From CANIGN01 sp964538275 (GTDB lineage Bacteria; Bdellovibrionota; UBA2428): DNA of 64,000 nucleotides. This document shows, piece after piece, positions 34,062 to 43,122 of this stretch. The stretch spans positions 1 through 64,000 of the forward strand of contig CAZIFW010000006.1 in NCBI GenBank assembly GCA_964538275.1, read 5' to 3'. Position 1 is the stretch's first letter; each line of letters starts with the position of its first letter. The notes beneath the pieces were generated by a model. It was given only the letters and a program-made list of their open reading frames with translations, made no database searches and was not told the DNA's origin. A program made the position numbers and the translations under genes.

Positions 34062-36032
34062 TTATTCAGGATAAGTGAGAGCTTTTTCGTACGCCTTGTC
34101 TCGGTTTATTATTCCACCCGTACGAGTGTTAAGTCTTGGAGTCGTTAGTTCTACAGAGGAATCCAAAATTTCTTTAATTTGAGTAATGTTTAGCTTAGGT
34201 CGAAGAGTAAGAATTTCGGAAATCACTAAAGAAATGTAGGGTGTGGAATATGAAGTGCCACTTACTTTTATGGCGTTGCGATTTGTATCCATTACGCTAA
34301 CATCACGAGCTAAACCCGCGTAGTCGACGTTGGGGCCTTCTCCAAATGTATCTATCAGTTTCCCTTCTTGATCTATTCCACCTACTGAAATGATGTTGGG
34401 TAGCTTAAAGGAAGCAGGGTAGAAGTGAAGGTCTTTTTCACCTTCATTGTCATTACCGGCCCCCGCAACAAATATCAAATCAGGATTCTCCTTTATGAGT
34501 CTTCTCCAATGATCTGAAGCTTTAGGTTCACTCGATCCAAAGCTCATATTTACAACTCGAATAAGTTTATCAGGATTATTTTTGTTCCAGTTCCTAATGT
34601 AGTCGATTGCTCTTTGATGTTGTGAAAAAGTTTGTTCACTAAGTTCAAATTGTACTTTTATAGGCAGAATTTGAACATGCTTGCTACCTTTGGCAATTAC
34701 TTCAGAGACGTTGGAGCCATGGTAGTTACTTGGCCAAGAGTGTGCTGCGCCATTGTTGAGATTTGCATTGTAGCCAAGGTAGTCGTCTACATACCCATTT
34801 TTATCGTTATCAATTCCATCACCATAGACTTCTTTTTCATTTACTGCAGAAGCCGCAAGCAAGTCTTGTCGAGAGTAATCGATACCGGTATCTATAACTG
34901 CTACAAAAGTGTTCTTTTGAATGTGGTCTTTGTATTTCTCATCGAACGAGCTTTCTGGTCTTGATATAAATGGGCTTTTAGTAGGCGACGGAACCTTTTC
35001 CAAATATGCAGCTAAGTTTCCAGCTTCGAGGGGAATCTCCTCTATTACAACTTCAGAATGTTCAAAAAATATTTTTGGACTTTTGCTGCCTTCAAATTCA
35101 AGTTCTTGGCCTCTTGTAAAATAGGGTGTTGCGACCGCGTTCGAGTCATATTGCAGAATCATTAAATTGTTATCTTTTTCGGAAGCAAAGGCTACGACAA
35201 ATCCTTCATGCACATTTTTTACGACATTTTCGACCACTAAAAGGTTTTTGATTTTAGTATCACCAGATATAACTTTGTACTCGACGATTCGAGTGCCATC
35301 GGGTTCTTCGTAAGTGGCAGTCTTTTTGAATCCAACATCTTTGAGCCAGACTTTTTCGGGAAGCTCGTTTAGCCCTTTTGAAATCTTGAGCTCTTCAGCA
35401 AAATAGCTTGGGTCTTCGTTATAAAGCTCACCGAAACTTTCTTTTCTGGTTTCTTCTTTTTCCTTTTTTTCTTCCTCAATCGCTTCGGCATAATCCATTA
35501 AACTATTTGCATAAGCCGCAAGGCCTATTACGAATTTTCCACCTGATACAATGAGGCCAGGTCCATAATACAAGGTCGCCACTCCTGCTGCGCCACGAGT
35601 TAGCATTAATTTGTTACGCGAGCTACTCGCAGTTGTCTCGGCACTTTTGACAAGAGCTTCGTCCCATTTGAGAAGGTGATAAAGTACTTCCCGTTGATTT
35701 TTATTTAGGCGAGCTAGAGTTTTTTTTGCAAAATTCGTAAGTGCACTTTTATCCACAGTCGTAAGCACTGTTCCGTCATTAGCGAGTGCTGCACTAAAGA
35801 GATGTTGGGTCTTAGGGGGCAAATCCTGAATCAAATGTTTTAACTGCGAAAGCTGAAAGTCACTGTTGCGACTTATGTTTCTAACCGCATGAGTCAGAGA
35901 CAGTCGACACACCTTCGAGACTTTTGATTCCCAGGCACCGGCATTTGGAGTTAATACTAAGACTGCGACGACGCTCAAGCAGGAGTGAGCAAATCTCCTC
36001 CAGTGGTGATTAATGTGCGAAGCTCTTAGCAT
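34062..36032 (-). CDS. exported S8 (subtilisin-like) serine protease
   Basis: A 656-residue protein with a signal peptide (RRFAHSCLSVVAVLVLTPNAGA). Residues 40-375 are an unrecognised pro-region containing a hydrophobic helix (150-175). The peptidase domain begins with FVAVIDTGIDYSRQD (Asp), then SNYHGSNVSEVIA (His), VAGAGNDNEG (oxyanion Asn) and VSGTSYSTPYISLVI (Ser). All catalytic residues are present. It is probably a secreted protease activated by removal of the pro-region. It converges with the FHA gene at 11 bases. Confidence 0.9.
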   Translation of the reverse strand: MLRASHINHHWRRFAHSCLSVVAVLVLTPNAGAWESKVSKVCRLSLTHAVRNISRNSDFQLSQLKHLIQDLPPKTQHLFSAALANDGTVLTTVDKSALTNFAKKTLARLNKNQREVLYHLLKWDEALVKSAETTASSSRNKLMLTRGAAGVATLYYGPGLIVSGGKFVIGLAAYANSLMDYAEAIEEEKKEKEETRKESFGELYNEDPSYFAEELKISKGLNELPEKVWLKDVGFKKTATYEEPDGTRIVEYKVISGDTKIKNLLVVENVVKNVHEGFVVAFASEKDNNLMILQYDSNAVATPYFTRGQELEFEGSKSPKIFFEHSEVVIEEIPLEAGNLAAYLEKVPSPTKSPFISRPESSFDEKYKDHIQKNTFVAVIDTGIDYSRQDLLAASAVNEKEVYGDGIDNDKNGYVDDYLGYNANLNNGAAHSWPSNYHGSNVSEVIAKGSKHVQILPIKVQFELSEQTFSQHQRAIDYIRNWNKNNPDKLIRVVNMSFGSSEPKASDHWRRLIKENPDLIFVAGAGNDNEGEKDLHFYPASFKLPNIISVGGIDQEGKLIDTFGEGPNVDYAGLARDVSVMDTNRNAIKVSGTSYSTPYISLVISEILTLRPKLNITQIKEILDSSVELTTPRLNTRTGGIINRDKAYEKALTYPE

Positions 36033-36084
36033 AATGCGTGAGTATATTGTCTCATGTGATTCCTCAATAGGTGCTGATAAACTC

Positions 36085-36126
36085 TTAAAAACAGCTGTTT
36101 AACCTGTAAAAACTTTGAACAGCTGT
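36085..36126 (-). terminator. terminator of the rpsB-mltG operon
   Basis: On the minus strand ACAGCTGTT (36118-36126) pairs perfectly with AACAGCTGT (36091-36099), then TTTTAAG follows. It lies just after the mltG stop and before the divergently placed protease start, so it is well placed to end the long operon. Confidence 0.65.
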
Positions 36127-36146
36127 CTAGCTTTGGAGTTATGGAT

Positions 36147-37208
36147 TTACTTGGAGTCTTTAATTTTTAACTGAAATTCACGCACGTTTTTATTGTGAGC
36201 TTTATAGTCTTCCGCAAAAACGTGAGAGCCATCCCCGCGACTTACAAAATACAAATAAGGTGTCGCTGCAGGGCTTAAAACAGCACGCAAGGCTTTTTCT
36301 CCAGGATTGCATATAGGTCCAGCGGGCAACTCAGGAACTTTATAGGTATTGAAAATACTAAAAGTTGTAAGATGTATGCGCTTTAAGTTTCCATCAAAGT
36401 TGGGCATTAATCCGTAAATTGTTGTGGGGTCAGACTGCAAAGGCATTTTGATTTTTAAACGATTCCAAAAAACAGATGCCACAAGCGGCTGTTCTTCTCC
36501 ATTACCGCTTTCTTTTTCCACAACAGATGCCAAGGTAAGTAAGCGATGAAAGCCTAGGTCGTCTTTAGCCCAAGGGTGGCGGCTTAAAATATCGCGAGCT
36601 CGACCGTCAAATTGAGTAAGCATTTCTTGTACAACACTTCTTATAGAGTCGTATTTTTGAATAGAATAGGTTTCTGGAAATAGGTAACCCTCAAGACTCC
36701 TAAAGTTTTTAGTTCCTTCTTTTCCAGCAAGGTTATTTGCTTTAAGAATTTCTTCTTCGCTGGGTAAACGCATTTTTTTAAGAAGCTCAGGATCTTTCAT
36801 AAGAGCATCGAACTCACTGGCTTTAAAGTATGGGAGCGTGCCCCACGCTGTGCGAATGTCCCAGCGATTGTAACCTTCTTTAACTAAGAGGTTGCGAGAA
36901 ATTCCTTTGCCATCTGTAACTGCTTCTAAAATTTGCAATGAAGAAAGGGGCGGAGTGAGTTGGTATTCTCCCACTTTTACTTTTTTATCGAGTTTTAAAA
37001 CGCGAGCCATAATTTTTGCTGGCAATTCAGGAATTTCAATTTGTTGCTCCTTGAGTTTGCGTAAGATACTTCCAAAGCTACTACCAGGTGGAATATCAAT
37101 GATCACCTCACCCTTAAGCGTTGGATTGGGCTCTGATACAAAAGTGTGGTGAACATAAAAAGCGCCTGCGGCTAAGATAAGAAATACCAATGCAATAAAT
37201 TTTTTCAT
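36147..37208 (-). CDS. mltG: endolytic murein transglycosylase
   Basis: A 353-residue MltG (YceG). It has an N-terminal membrane anchor (residues 4-22), a LysM-like region, then FRSLEGYLFPETY, the catalytic Glu in LASVVEKESG, LQSDPTTIYG and PELPAGPICNPGEKAL. It cleaves nascent glycan strands and ends polymerisation. Its ATG overlaps the ruvX stop by four bases. In many bacteria mltG is next to ruvX or in the same cluster, which supports the calls of both. Confidence 0.95.
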   Translation of the reverse strand: MKKFIALVFLILAAGAFYVHHTFVSEPNPTLKGEVIIDIPPGSSFGSILRKLKEQQIEIPELPAKIMARVLKLDKKVKVGEYQLTPPLSSLQILEAVTDGKGISRNLLVKEGYNRWDIRTAWGTLPYFKASEFDALMKDPELLKKMRLPSEEEILKANNLAGKEGTKNFRSLEGYLFPETYSIQKYDSIRSVVQEMLTQFDGRARDILSRHPWAKDDLGFHRLLTLASVVEKESGNGEEQPLVASVFWNRLKIKMPLQSDPTTIYGLMPNFDGNLKRIHLTTFSIFNTYKVPELPAGPICNPGEKALRAVLSPAATPYLYFVSRGDGSHVFAEDYKAHNKNVREFQLKIKDSK

Positions 37209-37615
37209 TTTGCTTTCTCCAGTTGAAGGTTTTGAAAATAGTTTTGTAAAATAAGAGCTGCTGCGTTTGCGTGATTGTTTTTGCCTTTGGATTCCCAGCT
37301 CGTGAGCCGCTCATCTACCAAGATAACTTCGAGTTTGAGTTTATCTTGGATTTCTTGGCTTAAATTACGAGCACCCAGTGAGGCCTCTGATTCTTCACCA
37401 TTTGCTTTAAGTGGAAGGCCTAAGATGATTTTCTCGGCTTCCCACTCAGCAATAATCTTTTGCAATTCCTTGTGATCGCTTTTTGAAAGCTTCCACGTGT
37501 TTTCAGCAGTCGCTCGACGTTCAAAATAACTGCGAGGAGTGATCACCATGCCCTCGGGATCGGCACTTGCAAATCCTACAAAGCGCTGACCCCAGTCTAA
37601 GGCGATTAAACTCAT
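37205..37615 (-). CDS. ruvX: putative pre-16S rRNA nuclease / Holliday junction resolvase-like
   Basis: A 136-residue YqgF/RuvX protein with the RNase H-like fold: MSLIALDWGQRFVGFASADPEG (first Asp), KIILGLPLKANGEES (family GLP motif) and VDERLTSWES (second acid). It is thought to trim the 5' end of 16S rRNA. It lies nine bases after rseP. Confidence 0.93.
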   Translation of the reverse strand: MSLIALDWGQRFVGFASADPEGMVITPRSYFERRATAENTWKLSKSDHKELQKIIAEWEAEKIILGLPLKANGEESEASLGARNLSQEIQDKLKLEVILVDERLTSWESKGKNNHANAAALILQNYFQNLQLEKAK

Positions 37616-37624
37616 CGAAGCTCC

Positions 37625-39313
37625 TTACTTAAAGAGATTCAACAATGGAGCTAAAACATTAAGCTTAGCGATGTCGTTAAAGGTAACGAAAAGAGCCAAG
37701 CTGATAAGCATAAAGAATCCTGTTGTTGCCCAGATTTCTATAAATTTAACGGGCATAGGGCGACGTATAATTCCTTCAATGATGAACAAGAGAATGTGAC
37801 CACCGTCGAGTACGGGGAGTGGAATTAAGTTCATAATTGCAAGGTTTAAGGAAATAAACGCTAGCATTTTGAGGAAATAATCTGCGCCAAGCTTAAGACT
37901 ATCGCCGGCGATCTTTCCAATCATCACAGGGCCGCCCATAGCTTTCATAGAAACTTTTCCGCTGATTAAGAGCCAGAAACTTTCTACAATTGAGCCCGAC
38001 ATGGCAACAGTTTTGTCCCACGCTAAACTCATACCATCCAAGAAACCTTTAGCTTTAACTTTTTCAAAGCTAGCTTCCGAGAAGCCAACAAACATAGCGC
38101 CAAGTTGAAATTTCTTTTCTTTGATTTGTGTGACAGGGTTTTCGTGATCTACATGTTGAGGAACAAAAACGCCTTCCATCATGTTTCCATCGCGCAGCCA
38201 TTTAAGATTTAAGCTGCCACCACTGCTTGCAGATTCCTGCAATTGATTTCGAAACTGAGAGAAGGTCCACATGGCTTTTCCATTGAGCTCTTTTAAGATA
38301 TCGCCTTTTTGGAGGCCAAGTGTTGCAGCTGCTGAACCTTCAAGAACTTGAGTGATGAGCAAATGTGCGGGAACGAATCCGAACTTATTGAAGTCTGTTC
38401 CAGCCTCAGGAGTAAATTCAACAATCTGAGGTTCTGCTACTTGTGATTCCGCTTCTAGTGAGATGGCACGCACGCTAAGCTTTAACGGCTTTTGTTCCGC
38501 AAGGGCTTTTGCAAAAGCTTTTTCAATTTCATAACTAGAGTTAATTTCTTCGTTTAGATCGCCACCGTAATCAACGGTATCGATAACAAAGAAGGGCGCC
38601 TGTACTAGCTTTCCAAGCGCTGAATCTTTAAGCGCAGTATAAAGCGGAGGGTAAGATTGGAATTCTACTCCTGGAAGAGTGAGGGCTTCGCGATCTAAAC
38701 CCGTCATCGGATCTACAAGTTTGCCGCGAACAGCTTTAACTGTGAGTTGTTGGCGAATACCATCGCGATCGATATCTAGAACTACAGAGGGAGCATCGTT
38801 CATTCTTAAGAAGCGCTGTAGGTCTTGAAGTTCGCGCACTTCTTCGTCGTTCTCGCCCGCCTTAACGTGAAGAACTTTATCACCCGCTTGAACGCCTGCT
38901 ACTTGAGCGGGACTGTTGGGATGTACAAAGTGAATAACGGCACTAGGGCTGGGAAAACCCTTTGCAAAAAGAGCCCAGAAAACGAAGAAAGCCAAAATGA
39001 AGTTGGCCAAGGGGCCTGCAATCACCACCGAAAAACGTTTCCAAAGAGGCATTTTACTAAAACTGCGATGTTGTTCTTCGGGAGCAATTTCTTCACGGGG
39101 GTCTTGGCCTAGAATTTTTACGTAGCCACCAAAAGGGATCCAGCTAAGAACATATTCGGTTTCACCGCGCACGAATCTAAAAATCTTATGGCCCATACCA
39201 ATAGAAAAAGTTTGAACTTTCATGCCGCAAAGCTTTGCCACGTAAAAGTGACCAAACTCGTGAATAAAAATCAAAATTCCAAGAAGTAGAAGAATCCCAA
39301 CTATGTAATACAT
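37625..39313 (-). CDS. rseP: site-2 protease RseP with two PDZ domains
   Basis: A 562-residue M50 protease. HEFGH is at residues 18-22 in the first membrane helix, GGYVKILGQDP follows, and the third metal ligand is in NLIPLPVLDGGHILLF. Two PDZ-like domains are separated by a longer linker than in E. coli (protein about 110 residues longer). It cleaves transmembrane anti-sigma factors and remnant signal peptides. I start at the ATG at 39313 because GGGGG precedes it at good spacing; the TTG at 39322 overlaps that site. The ribosome site can pair with an upstream CCCCC. Confidence 0.93.
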   Translation of the reverse strand: MYYIVGILLLLGILIFIHEFGHFYVAKLCGMKVQTFSIGMGHKIFRFVRGETEYVLSWIPFGGYVKILGQDPREEIAPEEQHRSFSKMPLWKRFSVVIAGPLANFILAFFVFWALFAKGFPSPSAVIHFVHPNSPAQVAGVQAGDKVLHVKAGENDEEVRELQDLQRFLRMNDAPSVVLDIDRDGIRQQLTVKAVRGKLVDPMTGLDREALTLPGVEFQSYPPLYTALKDSALGKLVQAPFFVIDTVDYGGDLNEEINSSYEIEKAFAKALAEQKPLKLSVRAISLEAESQVAEPQIVEFTPEAGTDFNKFGFVPAHLLITQVLEGSAAATLGLQKGDILKELNGKAMWTFSQFRNQLQESASSGGSLNLKWLRDGNMMEGVFVPQHVDHENPVTQIKEKKFQLGAMFVGFSEASFEKVKAKGFLDGMSLAWDKTVAMSGSIVESFWLLISGKVSMKAMGGPVMIGKIAGDSLKLGADYFLKMLAFISLNLAIMNLIPLPVLDGGHILLFIIEGIIRRPMPVKFIEIWATTGFFMLISLALFVTFNDIAKLNVLAPLLNLFK

Positions 39314-39315
39314 TA

Positions 39316-39341
39316 CCCCCAATCATAGCGGACATAGGGGG
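39316..39341 (-). promoter_or_regulatory. rseP ribosome-binding site in a possible hairpin
   Basis: On the minus strand CCCCC (39337-39341) can pair with the GGGGG ribosome-binding site (39316-39320) with a 16-base loop. A second perfect hairpin, CAAGCT/AGCTTG with a 6-base loop, lies further up at 39394-39411 in the 166-base gap after cdsA. The first could reduce rseP translation. Confidence 0.3.
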
Positions 39342-39479
39342 ATCGCAAAATACCCATAACGCCTTTTTTGAGGATCTAGCGCGGGCGGGGGCTCAAGCTA
39401 AGAAAAGCTTGATTTTCGATGTTTTCTTGTCGATTTTCATTAAGAACAACTCTGAATGGGGCATTGTCTATGAGGTTCG

Positions 39480-40325
39480 CTAGACAAAAATGAAATAGGC
39501 CAATGGCAGCGTAAAGGCCAAGCCATCAATGCGATCTAAAAGACCACCGTGACCAGGCAGTAAATTTCCAGAATCTTTAACGCCTGATACGCGTTTGAAA
39601 AAGCTTTCTAGGAAGTCTCCACCCTGAGCAAGAGGGGCAGCAAAAAGAGTGAATAGCAAAATTTTAGTAAAAGGGATGGGATCAAATTTTAAAAGGTGCC
39701 ATGCAATAGTAAAAATAGCAGCCGCAAGTGAAGAGCCAACAAGGCCTGCATAGGCGCCTTCCACAGTTTTCTTTGGAGAAACTAAAGGCCATAAAGGGCG
39801 GCGTCCATAACGACGACCCCAAATATAGGCAGCAATGTCTCCTGCAAAAACAACAACGAGAGTAAGTAGAATAACTCCTTTGCCGTAGCTTGAAGAAGCT
39901 TTGGTTAAAAGAGGTGCGATAAATCCAAAAAGAAAGAAAATATAAAGAAGGCCTGCAAAGTAGAACGTGTATTCACGAAGCATGGCAGAGAGATCTTTTT
40001 CGTTTTTATCTCGGTCTGCAGCCATGGTGTCTACTACAAGGAAAAATAAAGAGAGCACCCAAAAGAACCATATCCACTTAATGCCAACGCTGCCTTTTGC
40101 GTAACTGTCTACAATGGCTAAGCAGATGGCTGCGATACCCATCATGCCGCGCAAAGATTTGGGACGCATATCAAAAATGCGGAGGTATTCAATCCAGCCG
40201 CGAAATGAAAGTATGCAAAGAAAAGCTACCAGCACAGGTGCAGGTAAACCAAAAAGAATCCACATTACGAGACCGGCTAAAGATAATCCCACAAGGGTAC
40301 GTGTACGTGTCTCGGGGCTCATCAT
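39480..40325 (-). CDS. cdsA: phosphatidate cytidylyltransferase
   Basis: A 281-residue integral membrane enzyme making CDP-diacylglycerol. It carries the conserved SPKKTVEGAYAGL and the C-terminal signature SGNLLPGHGGLLDRIDGL with its metal-binding Asp residues. About seven membrane helices are visible. It overlaps the uppS stop by four bases; two adjacent ATGs make the start uncertain by one codon. Confidence 0.95.
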   Translation of the reverse strand: MMSPETRTRTLVGLSLAGLVMWILFGLPAPVLVAFLCILSFRGWIEYLRIFDMRPKSLRGMMGIAAICLAIVDSYAKGSVGIKWIWFFWVLSLFFLVVDTMAADRDKNEKDLSAMLREYTFYFAGLLYIFFLFGFIAPLLTKASSSYGKGVILLTLVVVFAGDIAAYIWGRRYGRRPLWPLVSPKKTVEGAYAGLVGSSLAAAIFTIAWHLLKFDPIPFTKILLFTLFAAPLAQGGDFLESFFKRVSGVKDSGNLLPGHGGLLDRIDGLAFTLPLAYFIFV

Positions 40326-41089
40326 AGCGAAATTTCCTTTTGTTGTTCTAAGGGCTGTTCAATTTGTTGATCAGCTTTTTGAGAGATGCATCCAAAGCGA
40401 CGGTCGCGCTGTGCAAAATGTTCGCAAGCTGTTTTAAGATCTGTTTCATTAAAATCGGGCCATAACTTTGAAGTGACATAGAATTCTGAATAGGCCGATT
40501 GCCATAACATAAAGTTAGACACTCTAAACTCACCGCTGGTTCTAATAATTAAGTCTGGGTCGAGTTGATTTGCTGTGTATAAATGCTGTGAAAATACTTC
40601 TTCGTTAATAGATTCAGCCGTAATTTCGCCACTGGCTACTTTTTTGGCGAGTTGTTGAGTGGCGTGAAGAATGTCGTCGCGGCCACCATAGCTCATCATA
40701 AAGTTCAAATTTAAACCGGTGTTACTTTTAGAAAGCTCTACGCAGTTGCGAAGTTTTTCTTGCAAGATAGGGGGGGCCTTTTCCATATCGCCCAAAACTT
40801 TTACTTTCACGTTACTTGTGATGAGTTTTTGCATTTGGCGTTCAACAAACTTGTGCATCAAGTTCATTAAAAAATCGACTTCTTCTGTTGGGCGTTTCCA
40901 GTTTTCTGTTGAAAAACAAAATAGCGAAAGTGTTTTAATATCGAGTTCAATGGCAGCTTCAATAATGGAGATAACTTTGTCTGCGCCCTGAATGTGACCT
41001 TGCAGTCGCTTCCAACCACGCGAGTTGGCCCACCTTCCATTGCCATCCATAATAATGCCAACATGTTTGGGCCAGTTCAGCTCTGACAT
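40322..41089 (-). CDS. uppS: undecaprenyl diphosphate synthase
   Basis: A 255-residue cis-prenyltransferase with HVGIIMDGNGRWANSRG (catalytic Asp), LSLFCFSTENWKRP, FMMSYGGRDDI and PDLIIRTSGEFRVSNFMLWQ (in parts). It makes the C55 lipid carrier for murein and O-antigen synthesis. It lies seven bases after frr. Confidence 0.96.
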   Translation of the reverse strand: MSELNWPKHVGIIMDGNGRWANSRGWKRLQGHIQGADKVISIIEAAIELDIKTLSLFCFSTENWKRPTEEVDFLMNLMHKFVERQMQKLITSNVKVKVLGDMEKAPPILQEKLRNCVELSKSNTGLNLNFMMSYGGRDDILHATQQLAKKVASGEITAESINEEVFSQHLYTANQLDPDLIIRTSGEFRVSNFMLWQSAYSEFYVTSKLWPDFNETDLKTACEHFAQRDRRFGCISQKADQQIEQPLEQQKEISL

Positions 41090-41096
41090 CAGTTTT

Positions 41097-41645
41097 TTAA
41101 ACCGTGAGGACTTCTTTGCTTTTCGCTTCTACGACAGAGTCAACTTGGGCGACGTACTCGTCTGTTATTTTTTGAACTTTGTCTTGGTTTGTTTTTTGAA
41201 GGTCTTCGCTTTGTGCTTTGTCTGCTTTAATTTGATCGTTCGCATCTTTACGAGCGCCGCGAATTGCTACTTTGCAATCTTCGCCTAATTTTTTAACTGT
41301 TTTCACAATTTCTTTACGACGATCTTCACTGAGTGCAGGAACGTTTAAGCGAATAAGTTTGCCGTCTACTTGCGGAGTAAGGCCAATGTTAGCAGCAATA
41401 ATAGCTTTTTCTACAAGAGGAATCGCTGATTGGTCCCAGCAAGAAATTTGCAAGGTTTTTGCATCAGGCACCGCAACTTGGGCGATTTGTTTAAGAGGAG
41501 TGGGGGTGCCGTAGTAATCAACACGAACGTTGTCTACGAGACTAGGAGACGCACGACCCGTGCGTAATTTTACCATTTCGTTTTTGAGATTTTGGAGTGC
41601 TTTCTCCATTTTATCTTTTGATTCTGTAAAAATTAAATCGCTCAT
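41097..41645 (-). CDS. frr: ribosome recycling factor
   Basis: A 182-residue RRF: MEKALQNLKNEMVKLRTGRASPSLVDNVRVDYYGTPTPL (read in parts), then ISCWDQSAIPLVEKAI and RRKEIVKTVKKLGEDCKVAIR, all characteristic. It splits post-termination ribosomes with EF-G. Its start overlaps the pyrH stop by one base. Length is normal. Confidence 0.97.
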   Translation of the reverse strand: MSDLIFTESKDKMEKALQNLKNEMVKLRTGRASPSLVDNVRVDYYGTPTPLKQIAQVAVPDAKTLQISCWDQSAIPLVEKAIIAANIGLTPQVDGKLIRLNVPALSEDRRKEIVKTVKKLGEDCKVAIRGARKDANDQIKADKAQSEDLQKTNQDKVQKITDEYVAQVDSVVEAKSKEVLTV

Positions 41646-42454
41646 TATTTTTTTCTCCCTTTGCTCTTCGCCTTCGAAGGAGCCTTTTCTTTGCTAGGAT
41701 TTTGACGAACAAACTCACTCTTGCAATCGGTGCTGACAAGAGTTCCAATTTTTTTACCTTTTAAGAATTCAGCAATTGAGTTGGGTGTGCGGATGTTCAA
41801 GATCTGTATGGGTAATTTGTTATCCATACAAAGACTGATAGCCGTACTGTCCATAACTTTTAAATTGCGATTGAGAACATCGATGTAGTTGATGCTTTTG
41901 AGCATCTCGGCTTTGGCAAACTTGCGCGGATCAGAGTCGTAAACTCCATCTACGTTGGTTGCTTTGATTAGAATATCGGCTTCAACTTCCATAGCTCTAA
42001 GAGCCGCCGCAGTGTCTGTTGAAAAGTAGGGGTTACCCGTTCCACTTGCAAAAATAACCACGCGGTTTTTTTCTAAGTGTCGAGTGGCACGACGACGAAT
42101 GTAGGGTTCTACAACCTGTTCCATTCGAATCGCGCTTTGAACGCGCGTATCAATGTTGCGACGTTCAAGAGCATCTTGCAGTGCAAGTGCGTTGATACAC
42201 GTTGCAAGCATTCCCATGTAGTCGCCGGTTGCGCGATCCATGCCCTTTTCAGAGCCTTGGATTCCGCGGAAAATGTTTCCGCCTCCCACGACAATTGCGA
42301 TTTGAATGTTCATGGCCAAGACAGATTGAATCTGATCGGCCATGAAATCCAATGTGAGCGCATCGAGTCCAAACTCCCGGTTGCCGGCTAAAGCCTCTCC
42401 CGAGAGTTTCAACAAGATACGTTTATATGTTTTACCTGTTGCTGTGGGTGTCAT
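41645..42454 (-). CDS. pyrH: UMP kinase
   Basis: A 269-residue amino-acid-kinase-fold UMP kinase: ILLKLSGEALAG, VVGGGNIFRGI, MDRATGDYMGMLATCINALAL and ATNVDGVYDSDPRKF. The C-terminal 25 residues are a Lys/Ser/Pro-rich tail not found in typical PyrH (about 240 residues). It forms the usual tsf-pyrH-frr order. Confidence 0.96.
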   Translation of the reverse strand: MTPTATGKTYKRILLKLSGEALAGNREFGLDALTLDFMADQIQSVLAMNIQIAIVVGGGNIFRGIQGSEKGMDRATGDYMGMLATCINALALQDALERRNIDTRVQSAIRMEQVVEPYIRRRATRHLEKNRVVIFASGTGNPYFSTDTAAALRAMEVEADILIKATNVDGVYDSDPRKFAKAEMLKSINYIDVLNRNLKVMDSTAISLCMDNKLPIQILNIRTPNSIAEFLKGKKIGTLVSTDCKSEFVRQNPSKEKAPSKAKSKGRKK

Positions 42455-42467
42455 GCTTAACGGCAGT

Positions 42468-43121
42468 CTAGTTCATACCCGCTTGAGCGGCTACTTCGGC
42501 TGCAAAATCGTCAACTTTTTTCTCAAGACCTTCACCGAGTTCCCAACGAACAAAACGGCGAATCTTGATGTTTTCACCAATCTTAGCAATCATTTCTTGT
42601 AAAACTGTTTCTACAGTCTTGTCTGTGTCTTTCAAAAAGCTTTGCTTGAGCAGACAAACTTCGTCGTAATATTTCGACATTTTGCCTTCTACAATCTTCT
42701 CAGCAACAGCTTGAGGTTTTCCAGACTTGATAGCTTGATCGAGCGCTATTTCTTTTTCTTTTGCTAAAACTTCTGCAGGAACTTCTTCGGGAAGAATGTA
42801 AGCAGGTTTGTTTGCTGCAATGTGCAAGCAAATGTCTTTAACAAAAACTTGGAACAATTCGTTTTGCGCAACGAAGTCAGTTTCAGAGTTTACTTCAAGT
42901 AGAACTCCAATTTTTCCGCCCGCATGAATGTAAGAGCCGATAGCTCCTTCAGTTGCGATACGGCCCGCTTTTTTAGCAGCAGAAGCCAAACCTTTTTTAC
43001 GAAGGACGTCTACGGCTTTGTCCATGTCACCCGAAGTTTCTTCGAGAGCTTTTTTACAATCCAACATTCCTGCGCCTGTTTTTGTGCGCAGTTCACTTAC
43101 CATTGATGCTGTAATTGCCAT
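42468..43121 (-). CDS. tsf: elongation factor Ts
   Basis: A 217-residue EF-Ts from the ATG at 43121, with a ribosome site (GAGGA) in the end of rpsB. The N-terminal VSELRTKTGAGMLDCKKALEE with the UBA-like domain and ATEGAIGSYIH and VNSETDFVAQNELF are family signatures. It is shorter than the E. coli protein (283) and resembles the compact form. The open frame runs 15 residues further upstream, but these overlap rpsB. Confidence 0.95.
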   Translation of the reverse strand: MAITASMVSELRTKTGAGMLDCKKALEETSGDMDKAVDVLRKKGLASAAKKAGRIATEGAIGSYIHAGGKIGVLLEVNSETDFVAQNELFQVFVKDICLHIAANKPAYILPEEVPAEVLAKEKEIALDQAIKSGKPQAVAEKIVEGKMSKYYDEVCLLKQSFLKDTDKTVETVLQEMIAKIGENIKIRRFVRWELGEGLEKKVDDFAAEVAAQAGMN

Positions 43122-43122
43122 C

